Below, piece after piece: positions 35,078-42,703 of a stretch of 64,000 nucleotides of DNA. The notes under the pieces were generated by a model. It was not told the DNA's origin. It saw nothing but the letters and a program-made list of their open reading frames with translations, and ran no database searches. The position numbers were made by a program, and so were the translations under genes. How positions within the stretch are numbered: the first letter of the stretch is position 1; every line of letters begins with the position of its first letter. Origin of the DNA: Leptolyngbya sp. FACHB-261. GTDB taxonomy: Bacteria; Cyanobacteriota; Cyanobacteriia; FACHB-261. The stretch is taken from positions 1 through 64,000 of the forward strand of contig NZ_JACJPL010000018.1 in NCBI RefSeq assembly GCF_014696065.1. Reading direction: 5' to 3'.

Positions 35078-35803
35078 TCAAATGTTCTTCAGCAGTAAAC
35101 GATCGAACTCTGCCTTAACCACCTGGTAGCATTCGCAAGAAACCGCTTCTAAACCAGGTCGATCTAACACCGTAATCTGACCCCGGGTGTAGCGAATCAA
35201 CCCAGATCTCTGCAACACACTAGCAACCTCACTGACCCCTGCGCGTCGCACTCCTAGCATTTGGGCCAGAAATTCTTGGGTGAGTTGAAACTGATCAGAG
35301 CGCACGCGGTCATGGGTCATCAGCAGCCAACGACTACAGCGTTGCTCGATTGAGTGCAGACGATTGCAGGCCGCAGAGTGAGCCATTTGCACCATCAGGG
35401 CATGGGTATAGCGCTGGAGCAGGCTGTAGAGTGCACCGTTGCGGTTGAGCTCTGCTCGGAATACTTCCGCATTCAGGCGTAGGCCCTCACCAGGAACCTG
35501 CATTACAGCTCTATCAGGTGTACGAGCAGCTCCTAAGAATACCGGCAGACCGACGATGCCCTCGTTGCCCACCGTTGCTGCTTCTACCGCTGAACCATTA
35601 GCCATCGGCGTGAGGAGAGAGCCAACGCCACGTTGAATGAAATAGACGTAGTCAATGGGTTGGTTAGACTCATAGAAAACCCACTTCAGTTCTAGAGAAA
35701 CAGGCTCCAAATAAGGAAGCAGCCGCTCATATTCGCTCCGCGGCAGACCTGCTAGGATTCGGTTCTCAACTTCGGTTTGTAGATTGTTACCCACAGTCGT
35801 CAA
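35078..35803 (-). CDS. Crp/Fnr-family regulator, copy 2
   Basis: A 241-aa paralogue of copy 1, same architecture; the HTH-coding DNA is almost the same while the N-terminal halves are more diverged. The start is TTG 35803 or GTG 35794. It ends with VKAEFDRLLL plus three residues. In this window it is the third member of a subgroup that shares ML-GVRRAGV and CEC(Y/F) with the gene at 15469. The target genes are unknown. The 214 bp before the aminotransferase gene may hold two divergent promoters. Confidence 0.87.
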   Translation of the reverse strand: MTTVGNNLQTEVENRILAGLPRSEYERLLPYLEPVSLELKWVFYESNQPIDYVYFIQRGVGSLLTPMANGSAVEAATVGNEGIVGLPVFLGAARTPDRAVMQVPGEGLRLNAEVFRAELNRNGALYSLLQRYTHALMVQMAHSAACNRLHSIEQRCSRWLLMTHDRVRSDQFQLTQEFLAQMLGVRRAGVSEVASVLQRSGLIRYTRGQITVLDRPGLEAVSCECYQVVKAEFDRLLLKNI

Positions 35804-36017
35804 CTGATACAGCTTGACCGCGTGACCTCATACCCAGACAATCACCGTCGAAAGAGTGACTGCGACTACTGATCTCACTCGATTGTTCCGCTCTTGTCAT
35901 CCTCCCAACGAAGGGAGCGACCTACAGCCTATAAAGGACAGCTACAGCTCCGTAGTAAAGTTTTAAGATCACGAGTTTCACACCCCAGCTCCGAGCTGCC
36001 TGCTCTCTAGACCCGCC

Positions 36018-37217
36018 ATGATGAACGACTGGCTCAATCCTGCTCAACGCCTAGGTAGTCTGCCGCCCTACGTTTTTGCCCGTCTAGACGAATTGAAGGC
36101 CCGAGCCAGAGAACAGGGACTAGATTTGATCGACCTAGGCATGGGCAACCCCGATGGCCCTACCCCAGAACCCGTGGTCGAAGCAGCCGTTACAGCCCTG
36201 CGCGATAGCCGTAATCATGGTTACCCACCCTTTGAGGGCACTGCCAGCTTCCGCCGCACGATTACTGAGTGGTATCTACGCCGCTACAACGTCTCGCTAG
36301 ATCCGGAAGGGGAAGCTCTACCCTTACTCGGCTCGAAGGAAGGCTTAACCCATTTGGCGCTGGCCTACATCAACCCTGGCGACCTCGTGCTGGTGCCTAG
36401 TCCTGCCTATCCAGCCCACTTCCGCGGGCCGTTGATTGCTGGCGCTGAGATTTACCCAATTGTGCTTAAGCGCGAGCAGGACTGGTTGATTGATTTAGGT
36501 AGCATTCCTGAAGATGTGGCCCGCCGCGCTCGCGTGCTCTACTTCAATTACCCCAGCAATCCCACTGCTGCGACTGCACCCCGCGAGTTCTTCAAAGACA
36601 TTGTCGCTTTTGCGCAGAAGTACCAGATTCTCCTGGTCCACGACCTTTGCTACGCCGAACTAGCCTTTGATGGCTATCAACCTACCAGTTTGTTAGAGAT
36701 TCCTGGCGGTAAGGACATTGGTGTTGAGTTTCACACCCTGTCTAAGACCTACAACATGGCCGGTTGGCGGGTGGGCTTTGTAGTCGGTAACCGACACGTG
36801 ATCCAAGGCTTGCGCACCCTCAAGACAAACCTGGACTACGGCATCTTTGCCGCGTTGCAAACGGCAGCAGAAACCGCTCTCAATCTCCCTGAGCACTACC
36901 TGCAAGCGGTGCAGCAGCGCTACATCACCCGCCGTGATTTTCTGATCGAGGGCTTGGCTAAGCTAGGCTGGTCAGTTCCCAAAACTCGCGCCACCATGTA
37001 CCTTTGGGTGCCCTGCCCACCGGGAATTGGATCCACTGACTTTGCGCTGAACGTGCTGGAACAAACTGGTGTGGTTTTGACCCCAGGCAATGCTTTCGGC
37101 TCTGGCGGCGAGGGCTATGTGCGGGTCAGCCTGATTACTGACTGCGACCGCCTGGGCGAAGCTCTACAGCGTTGGCAAAAAGCGGGCATTCACTACGGCA
37201 TGGGCTCTACAGCCTGA
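36018..37217 (+). CDS. Class I/II PLP aminotransferase (aspartate/alanine type)
   Basis: A 399-aa fold type I aminotransferase. IDLGMGNPDGPTPEPVVEAA, YPPFEGTASFRRTI, YFNYPSNPTAATAP (substrate Asn), VHDLCYAELAFDG (Asp that pairs with the PLP ring), and HTLSKTYNMAGWRVGF with the Schiff-base Lys. The C-terminal GSGGEGYVRVSLITD carries the substrate carboxylate-binding Arg. Likely transfers amino groups between Asp/Ala or a related acid and 2-oxoglutarate; exact substrate cannot be read from sequence. ATG at 36018 (or 36021). It is monocistronic as far as can be seen. Confidence 0.88.
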   Translation: MMNDWLNPAQRLGSLPPYVFARLDELKARAREQGLDLIDLGMGNPDGPTPEPVVEAAVTALRDSRNHGYPPFEGTASFRRTITEWYLRRYNVSLDPEGEALPLLGSKEGLTHLALAYINPGDLVLVPSPAYPAHFRGPLIAGAEIYPIVLKREQDWLIDLGSIPEDVARRARVLYFNYPSNPTAATAPREFFKDIVAFAQKYQILLVHDLCYAELAFDGYQPTSLLEIPGGKDIGVEFHTLSKTYNMAGWRVGFVVGNRHVIQGLRTLKTNLDYGIFAALQTAAETALNLPEHYLQAVQQRYITRRDFLIEGLAKLGWSVPKTRATMYLWVPCPPGIGSTDFALNVLEQTGVVLTPGNAFGSGGEGYVRVSLITDCDRLGEALQRWQKAGIHYGMGSTA

Positions 37218-37671
37218 GCTATATGCCTGAGCTTTACGGCCTGAGTGTAACAATCCATGAGTGACTGCTCCTCAAAAGTGAGAGAAAAACTTAAAAAATG
37301 AACTAAAAGTGAAAAGCCGCTACACTGGGATCACTCAGTGAAGGCCTGTGACGGCTGGATGGCTCTATGACTCCTGCTCAAATCTTCTCCTTGTGCGCTT
37401 TTAGTTTTATTTTGATCGGGACTGGGCGTCGGCTTAGCTCGTCGGTAGGAGTCCAGTCAACTAGTTCCAGCCAAAGTTGTTCTGGCCTCGAGCAGATCGC
37501 AGCCGATCCCTGGCAGTAGGCAGTAGCTTTAACCAGCAGCCGTTTCAAGCATTGGTTAAGTCTTGGCCTGTTGGCTTGAGTGACCCGTTCGGCCCAAAGC
37601 CCTTTGACTACTTCTGAATACTTAGTTGTAACTACTTTCAGGACAGCGCACCAAGGTTCTAGCATCAAGGC
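37218..37671. other. Region between aminotransferase and response regulator
   Basis: About 454 bp. Apart from a possible small minus-strand gene at 37378-37665, nothing is recognised. The OmpR-type regulator starts at 37672, so its promoter must lie here and overlap that frame. Confidence 0.35.
37378..37665 (-). CDS. Doubtful small ORF of unknown function
   Basis: A 95-aa basic frame from ATG 37665, divergent from the regulator at 37672 with only six bases between starts. The sequence (KLKAHKEKI end, LWLELVDWTPTDELSRRPVP) is plausible protein but has no recognisable domain and no ribosome site. It may be a chance frame across the regulator's promoter. Confidence 0.25.
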   Translation of the reverse strand: MLEPWCAVLKVVTTKYSEVVKGLWAERVTQANRPRLNQCLKRLLVKATAYCQGSAAICSRPEQLWLELVDWTPTDELSRRPVPIKIKLKAHKEKI

Positions 37672-38361
37672 ATGCGGATCCTCTTGGTTGATGATGAAGC
37701 TGAACTGGCTGACCCTCTGTCGCGGCTGCTCCGGCACCAGGGTTACAGCGTTGATGTGACCTATGACGGAAACCACGGCGAGCTGCTAGCTCAGCAAGGC
37801 GGCTATGACCTGCTGATTCTAGATTGGATGCTGCCTGGGCAGTCTGGTCTCACCATTTGTGAAGGTCTGCGACTCAACGGGGACTCAACCCCTGTACTCT
37901 TTCTCACAGCCCGCGATACGGTTGATGACCGTGTGCAGGGTCTCGACAGCGGCGCAGACGATTATTTGGTTAAGCCCTTTGAGTTGCGCGAGCTGTTAGC
38001 GCGGGTACGGGCTCTGCTGCGACGACCCATCACATTAGAACAACCCCGCTTGCAAGTTGATGACTTGACGCTAGACCGCAGTAATCAGGTGGCCTATCGC
38101 CAAGGCCGTCTGATTGACCTATCGGAGAAGGAGTACCAACTGCTGGAATACTTCATGCGTCAACCCGGCCAACTTCTTAGCCATGAACAGATTCAGCAGC
38201 ACCTCTGGCCGACCAAGGAGGGCAATGAGCCCCCTGCTAGCAATGTTTTGGCGGCGCAAGTCCGGCTGCTCCGGCGCAAAATCGAGGGTGCGGGTGAAGT
38301 GTCCTTGATCCACACGGTGTATGGCAAAGGTTATCGCTTTGGGCCGACAAAATTGGAATAG
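37672..38361 (+). CDS. OmpR/PhoB-family response regulator
   Basis: A 229-aa regulator: receiver (1-120) with D7-D8, phospho-acceptor D51 (LILDWMLPG), Thr in FLTARD and K101 (LVKPF); winged-helix trans_reg_C (about 130-225) with LSEKEYQLLEYFMRQPGQLL and LIHTVYGKGYRF. It resembles the RppA/NrsR group of cyanobacterial regulators, whose kinase usually lies next door; here no kinase follows, and a glutaredoxin gene lies on the opposite strand. ATG 37672 is a clear start. Confidence 0.92.
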   Translation: MRILLVDDEAELADPLSRLLRHQGYSVDVTYDGNHGELLAQQGGYDLLILDWMLPGQSGLTICEGLRLNGDSTPVLFLTARDTVDDRVQGLDSGADDYLVKPFELRELLARVRALLRRPITLEQPRLQVDDLTLDRSNQVAYRQGRLIDLSEKEYQLLEYFMRQPGQLLSHEQIQQHLWPTKEGNEPPASNVLAAQVRLLRRKIEGAGEVSLIHTVYGKGYRFGPTKLE

Positions 38362-38537
38362 GGGCAAAGCAACGCTCTACCCCCGAAATCTGGCTACTGA
38401 ATCTAGTGTGTAGCTTCTGCCCTTTTATTCCAGCTGGTCAATTAAGCTGGCTAACGAGTTCTAGCTCAAATCAGGCTCGCTTGGCGAGTCTGTCTAGCTG
38501 GCCGCTTTAGCCTGCCGGTCTAGCTGGCCAATCAGGC

Positions 38538-38861
38538 TCAGGAGGCGATGGCCACTTCCACCATGGGTTGCAGTTCGCCGTTTTGGTACAGCTCGATCAG
38601 AATATCGGAGCCGCCGACAAACTGACCGTCGATGTAGACCTGGGGAATTGTGGGCCAGTTGGAATACTCTTTAATGCCCTGGCGAATTTCTGGATCTTCG
38701 AGCACATCCACGGTGGAGAAGGGTGCTCCCAAGGAGTTGAAGATCTGGACAGCGTTGTTGGAGAAGCCGCACTGGGGCATTAGCTTATTGCCCTTCATGA
38801 AAATGACGATTTTGTCTTGAGCAACCAGGCTCTCAATGCGCTGCTTCAGTTCTGGAGTCAT
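38538..38861 (-). CDS. grxD: Monothiol glutaredoxin (Grx4/GrxD type)
   Basis: A 107-aa CGFS glutaredoxin. Active site CGFS at residues 31-34 in [33 protein letters not shown] with the cis-Pro and glutathione-binding GG; single thiol. CGFS glutaredoxins hold and transfer [2Fe-2S] clusters and often act with BolA, which is not adjacent here. The upstream region (38430-38537) has repeats of AGCTGGC and a CTCGC/GCGAG hairpin. Confidence 0.92.
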   Translation of the reverse strand: MTPELKQRIESLVAQDKIVIFMKGNKLMPQCGFSNNAVQIFNSLGAPFSTVDVLEDPEIRQGIKEYSNWPTIPQVYIDGQFVGGSDILIELYQNGELQPMVEVAIAS

Positions 38862-38939
38862 CTTTAACTTCTACCCTCAGTCTTAAGTCTCGGCTTCCAT
38901 TGTATGAGCCATTGTCAGGGTTCGGAGTTGGGCTGTGCT

Positions 38940-40484
38940 TCAGGCCTCGCTGGGATTATGCACTGGCAATAGGACGCTGAAGTTGGACCCTTCGCCCTCG
39001 CGGCTGCGTACGGTCACTGAGCCACCACAACGCAACAGCAAGCGCTGCACAATCGCCAACCCCAGACCCACACCCCCGGTATCTTGCATACTGGTGCGCA
39101 CCCGATAAAAGCGGTCAAAGATGCGGGGCAACTCCTGCGGCGGAATACCAACGCCCGTATCACGAACTTCCAGTTGGACATATTCGCCCTGCGCCCTTGC
39201 CCGTACCCAGACACGACCACCAAAGGGGGTGAACTTGATGCTGTTATCAATCAGGTTGATCACGATTTGGCGCAGGTCGGAACTGTGGCAGAGGACGGTG
39301 GGCAGGTCAGTCGGAATCGCGTAAGTCAGCACGATGCCTTTTTCTAGGGCAACGGGTTGGTAGGTGCTGGCTAGCCCCGGCACGATTTCTGCCAAGTTCA
39401 GAGGTCGGATCTCAGTTTCGACCAGACCTTGATCGAGGTTGACGAGAGCGACCAGACCATTCACCAGCGAGCCCTGACGGACGCATTCATCGCTGAGCAC
39501 TTTCATGTAGCGCTGTCGCTGGGGCGGCTTGAGGGCCGGAGCTTGGATTAAGGATAGAGCGGTTTTCATGTTGGTGATTGGTGTGCGCAATTCCTGAGCT
39601 ACCAAGCTCAGAAACTCGTCCTTTAAGCGCAGACTGTTAAGCAGCTCTTCATTTCTCAGGCGCAGTTCTTCGGCCACGTCTGCCTGCTGCCGCAAGGCGG
39701 TCCCTTCCTGGCTCAACTCTTCTTGCTGTGCCAGCAGACCTGTGACTAGGCTGCTGACCAGCTCAGGCACTTCACCCGGTTGGGGAGCCAGTTCAGTGAC
39801 CAGCTCATCCCAAGTTTGAATAGCGCTGGCTCGGGTGGAGGCCGGTAACGCTTCGAGCAGGACAGGACGCAGACCATCCAGACTATTGCGCACAGTTGTC
39901 ATATCGAAGGAGCACAGGGTCAGCAAGACGCGCTTATTGCTGGCCGTGCTGGCCGTACTGGCCAGTTGGCTAAGACTGGGTGCTGGTACTGGTAGTGGGC
40001 TGAGGGTTTCGTCGTCGGTGCGAGGGTGATGGGCAAGCAGCAGAACTGCAAACTCAGAGCAGAGTATTAAGAGAAAATCCTCTCGGCTCAGCCGATGCGC
40101 CGCCGGGAGACGGACCCAGGTGAGCTGCGGCAAATCGATTAGCCCTTCTAGAAGCTCTTCAGTCGAGTCCAGTGCCTCTAAACCATTGGTTGCGGGCTTA
40201 GCCTTGCCCTCTTCAGAGGTGCCTTCAGCGCTGCTAAACAAATAGAGTTGGCTCGCTGACTCAGCCAAGTTCTGATAGCGTTCTATCTCGCCCAACTGCG
40301 GAAAACTACCGGGCAATTTGGCGCAAACCAAGGCCGGAGCGCGCCGCTCAATCAGCAGATCCATCAGCAACCGACAGGCCGACATCAGAGTTCTAGAACT
40401 GATTTGCAGGGGTTCGGCAACAGTGCCAGTCTGATTTAAAACCAGCTCATAGAGCGAGGCGTGGGGCGGCAGAGTTTGACTCAT
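38940..40484 (-). CDS. DICT-domain histidine kinase lacking the phospho-acceptor His
   Basis: A 514-aa protein from ATG 40484 (ATG 40544 is possible and would abut the stop of module gene 2). The DICT sensory domain (about 5-120: SLYELVLNQTG, SRTLMSACRLLMDLLIERR) and a GAF-like/linker region lead to the HisKA domain and HATPase_c (NLIDNSIKFTPFGG, RDTGVGIPP, GVGLGLAIVQ). The H-box reads FLSLVAQELRTPIT: the usual His is Gln (codon 39594-39596). ATP-binding residues look intact. It may therefore bind ATP and sense, but cannot take part in standard His autophosphorylation. It is directly downstream of module copy B. Confidence 0.86.
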   Translation of the reverse strand: MSQTLPPHASLYELVLNQTGTVAEPLQISSRTLMSACRLLMDLLIERRAPALVCAKLPGSFPQLGEIERYQNLAESASQLYLFSSAEGTSEEGKAKPATNGLEALDSTEELLEGLIDLPQLTWVRLPAAHRLSREDFLLILCSEFAVLLLAHHPRTDDETLSPLPVPAPSLSQLASTASTASNKRVLLTLCSFDMTTVRNSLDGLRPVLLEALPASTRASAIQTWDELVTELAPQPGEVPELVSSLVTGLLAQQEELSQEGTALRQQADVAEELRLRNEELLNSLRLKDEFLSLVAQELRTPITNMKTALSLIQAPALKPPQRQRYMKVLSDECVRQGSLVNGLVALVNLDQGLVETEIRPLNLAEIVPGLASTYQPVALEKGIVLTYAIPTDLPTVLCHSSDLRQIVINLIDNSIKFTPFGGRVWVRARAQGEYVQLEVRDTGVGIPPQELPRIFDRFYRVRTSMQDTGGVGLGLAIVQRLLLRCGGSVTVRSREGEGSNFSVLLPVHNPSEA

Positions 40485-40544
40485 GGGGGCAGGCACTGAG
40501 GGCGACTGCCCTTTATGATGCCCAAGTTGCTCGATTCCGCACAT

Positions 40545-40874
40545 TTACGGTTCGGGTAGGCCCGTACTCCCACGCAAAGCTCGCTGCCACAGTTGAGGGG
40601 AAAGGTTGTAGAGCCGAAGTCTGTGGCCTGCGTCAGATAAGAATCTGCTGCTCTCAATCCAATGGCAGGCTTCAAGAGGCGGCAGTAACCTACTCAGTTC
40701 GGATTGCTGCAAGTTGCACTTAAGAACGAGCAGGGAGATAGGAATATTGGCACGGCTACTGCGCGGATCGGTGTAGTTAGCAATGACCAGCAAAATGCTT
40801 TTGGAGGGGGTGGAGAGATGCAAGTCACGGGTGATGCAATCCCAGAGGGCAAGGCGGATTTGGTCGGGATTCAT
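40545..40874 (-). CDS. Module gene 2, copy B: small winged-helix-like protein
   Basis: A 109-aa homologue of 19759-20094. Conserved parts: QIRLALWDCITRDLHL, SILLVIANYTDPRS, NIPISLLVLKCNLQQSELSR and LPPLEACHWIES, a helix-turn-helix-like pattern. It starts 26 bp after gene 1 and its TAA (40547-40545) is followed at once by an in-frame ATG at 40544 of the kinase gene, so a three-gene transcript gene1-gene2-kinase is probable in this copy. Confidence 0.72.
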   Translation of the reverse strand: MNPDQIRLALWDCITRDLHLSTPSKSILLVIANYTDPRSSRANIPISLLVLKCNLQQSELSRLLPPLEACHWIESSRFLSDAGHRLRLYNLSPQLWQRALRGSTGLPEP

Positions 40875-40900
40875 TGGAGGTTGAGGTTAGGGATTGGGGG

Positions 40901-41290
40901 TTAAGGGTTGGGATTGGGTGTGTAGAAACTGCGCAGATTAAGGTTGAGATCTAGCTGGGCTTTGTGTTGCTGCCAGAGACGGCGCAGATAGGCAATGACA
41001 TCGGGGGGATAGCTAAACCGTTGGATTTCGGTTTTGAGCAGTTGGCCCAGGTCTTGCAAGGCTTGGTGAGTTTTGCAAGCCTGAATAGCTTCAATGCAGG
41101 CTTGCAGCCAGCAACCTAATTGGCGATAGCTAATGAATTGCCCACCGCGATCTTGGCGATGCACAAACAAGACATTGGCCCACGGTTCAAAGCGCAAAAT
41201 TAGGCTTTGGGGAATGCCTAGATAGGTAGCGATAGATTCACGCAAGATCTTGAGTTTGTGCGGATTAATGACAGCAGAAAAATGGCGCAT
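40901..41290 (-). CDS. Module gene 1, copy B: unknown basic protein
   Basis: A 129-aa homologue of 19363-19746, ATG 41290 chosen by homology (MRHFSAVINP versus MRHLSAVINP); an upstream in-frame start to 41344 is not shared. About 84% of positions agree. WANVLFVHRQDRGGQFISYR is unchanged between copies, and a 41-bp tract of DNA is identical there. Unlike copy A, the C-terminus has PNPNP. Function unknown. Confidence 0.75.
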   Translation of the reverse strand: MRHFSAVINPHKLKILRESIATYLGIPQSLILRFEPWANVLFVHRQDRGGQFISYRQLGCWLQACIEAIQACKTHQALQDLGQLLKTEIQRFSYPPDVIAYLRRLWQQHKAQLDLNLNLRSFYTPNPNP

Positions 41291-41403
41291 GGGAATGCGA
41301 ATGGTAGAAAAAACGTTGAGCGTTTCTGGCCCCCCGGCTCCCAATTCTGGGAGGAGGAAGAGAATGATTGAAGGTTTAATGCAGTGACAAAAATCAGTTC
41401 CAG

Positions 41404-41604
41404 TTCCCCCAAGGATTGGGGGGGCTAGGGGGGCCAGTATGCGGTTGTGGGTAGGGGCGAGGTTGCCTCGCCCTTACCGGGTGTTACCGCCAAAAAGTGT
41501 TAGCCACCCCGGTGATTTGCCAATGCAAGTCGGGGTGGCTAAGTCGGTGTTAAAATCACCTGTCAGCCGCCTGACTGCGTCTCGTGCAGTTGGGGGGTTA
41601 GCTA
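41404..41604 (-). other. Conserved structured leader of two-gene module, copy B
   Basis: Reverse complement of the leader at 18992-19181. Copy B holds a perfect 12-bp stem TTAGCCACCCCG/CGGGGTGGCTAA where copy A keeps only 10 bp, and the same GTCAG-GCGG-CTGAC and GCGGT/ACCGC-enclosed palindrome. The outer end begins TAGCTAACCCCCCAACTG (41604 downwards). Confidence 0.75.
41455..41473. repeat. GC palindrome, family copy 4
   Basis: GGGCGAGG, spacer TTG, CCTCGCCC. It is the reverse complement of copy 1 and lies in the module B leader. Confidence 0.85.
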
Positions 41605-41753
41605 CTCAGAGGTTGGTCATAGCCTTTGAGTGGCGCTAAGTTTTTTATGTTCTTTGGGCTCTTTTCGTTTAGACAAATCCTCTGCTGACAATGGGGTTAA
41701 ATTATCAGAGATAGAGAGCCCACGCAATAGTTACCGACCAAATTCTTCGGTAG

Positions 41754-41772
41754 GGGCGCGGAGACCGCGCCC
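41754..41772. repeat. GC palindrome, family copy 5
   Basis: GGGCGCGG, spacer AGA, CCGCGCCC. The sixth base is C with G opposite, so pairing is kept while sequence differs. Confidence 0.85.
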
Positions 41773-41818
41773 TGTTTTCAGAAATTAAGCAGTTATGGTC
41801 TTGCTAATATCAGGCACC

Positions 41819-42235
41819 TTAACGCGGCTGTTGGCCCATAAATACAACGCGAATTTGGTTGCGCTGAAATACGCCTGGAACGCTAACTTGAGCCGAAGCT
41901 TTGGGCATTGCTACACATCGCGCCGCGTCAGAGGCTTCATTATGGGCATTGAGAGCCGTCACATAAATTGTGGCGCGATTACCCTGCACTACAGGTTGAG
42001 AAATCAGAGGCATTAGCGAATCAAGACAACCTTGCAAAGCAAACTCAAGTATGACGCGAGTTTCGGATCCTGTTACGGCCTCTCCAAGGGGCACACGCGC
42101 GCGCTCAATCTTGGTAATTCTGCCCTCGATTGGCACCAATTGAGTGGTTCGCGCCGGTGGGGTTAATACTTGTGCTGAAGCACTGGCCGCAACTGCAAGC
42201 AACCCAACCGTCAAACCTAAAACACGAGTCAACAT
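41819..42235 (-). CDS. Secreted protein of unknown function
   Basis: A 138-aa protein from ATG 42235 with a clear signal peptide (MLTRVLGLTVGLLAVAASASA, cleavage after ASA-Q). The mature part of about 115 residues has two cysteines (GCLDSL and RCVAM) that could form a disulfide, and beta-rich segments (IEGRITKIERARVP, ETRVILEFALQG, IRVVFMG). I do not recognise the family. A 12-bp stem hairpin lies 22 bp upstream in the probable 5' UTR. No neighbour on this strand nearby. Confidence 0.6.
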   Translation of the reverse strand: MLTRVLGLTVGLLAVAASASAQVLTPPARTTQLVPIEGRITKIERARVPLGEAVTGSETRVILEFALQGCLDSLMPLISQPVVQGNRATIYVTALNAHNEASDAARCVAMPKASAQVSVPGVFQRNQIRVVFMGQQPR

Positions 42236-42256
42236 AAATATGTTCCCAAAAACAGG

Positions 42257-42300
42257 ACTCCTCAGCAGGAGTGCACATAAATCTTGCTCTGCTGAGGAGT
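42257..42300 (-). promoter_or_regulatory. Hairpin in the 5' region of the secreted-protein gene
   Basis: ACTCCTCAGCAG (42257-42268) and CTGCTGAGGAGT (42289-42300) form a perfect 12-bp stem with a 20-base loop. It lies between DUF3288 and the secreted protein on their common strand; it may terminate the pur transcript or control the secreted gene. Confidence 0.5.
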
Positions 42301-42388
42301 TGGACATAAGCTGTGAGACGCTATCGGCTCATAGCAAGTTCCAGTTATGAGCCCCAGTTATGAGCCGAATGGAACCTGCCCAATTTGG

Positions 42389-42700
42389 CTATGCCCAGTC
42401 TTCGCGCCGCGCGCCTTCGCCGCGATACACTTGCGCTGCCGCGTGGATGATGCGGGTGCGTTCAAGCAGTTCTGGCTCTGTTAAGCTCCAATTCTGCAGC
42501 ACTTTGTCCAGATCGGTCTGGATATCTCGCGCACCCGGAAAACCCTGGTAACGGATGCGCAGACGAGCCAGCTCAGCCAGGTTGCGGTCGTTGGGCTCCC
42601 CTTCTAGCAGTTGATTGACAATGTCTCGGTCAATCCGATAGAGCGGGTGGTCCTGATCTTTGCCCTGAGCGTCTTTTTTCGCGTTTTTGGCGTCGGCCAT
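42389..42700 (-). CDS. DUF3288 family protein
   Basis: A 103-aa cyanobacterial protein: DHPLYRIDRDIVNQLLEGE, DRNLAELARLRIRYQGFPGA and DLDKVLQNWSLTEPELLE. Lys/Asp-rich head, acidic-basic helical body. It starts 3 bp after purQ stops, so it is last in the pur operon. The family's function is not known to me; linkage to purQ suggests nucleotide metabolism, which is inference only. Confidence 0.8.
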   Translation of the reverse strand: MADAKNAKKDAQGKDQDHPLYRIDRDIVNQLLEGEPNDRNLAELARLRIRYQGFPGARDIQTDLDKVLQNWSLTEPELLERTRIIHAAAQVYRGEGARREDWA

Positions 42701-42703
42701 GCC

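Larger units (their letters stand above)
41291..41818. other. Intergenic region before module copy B
   Basis: About 528 bp. 41291-41401 is unlike copy A. 41402-41604 contains a C-run element and the conserved module leader. 41605-41818 shows nothing but one further GC palindrome at 41754-41772. Confidence 0.6.

Noticed and set aside
20129-40874. Genomic island or prophage bounded by the inverted modules
   Set aside because: The interval holds ordinary core genes (chlI, acpS, pyrC, sdhB) in mixed orientation and no phage or integrase gene, so an inversion is more plausible than an insertion.
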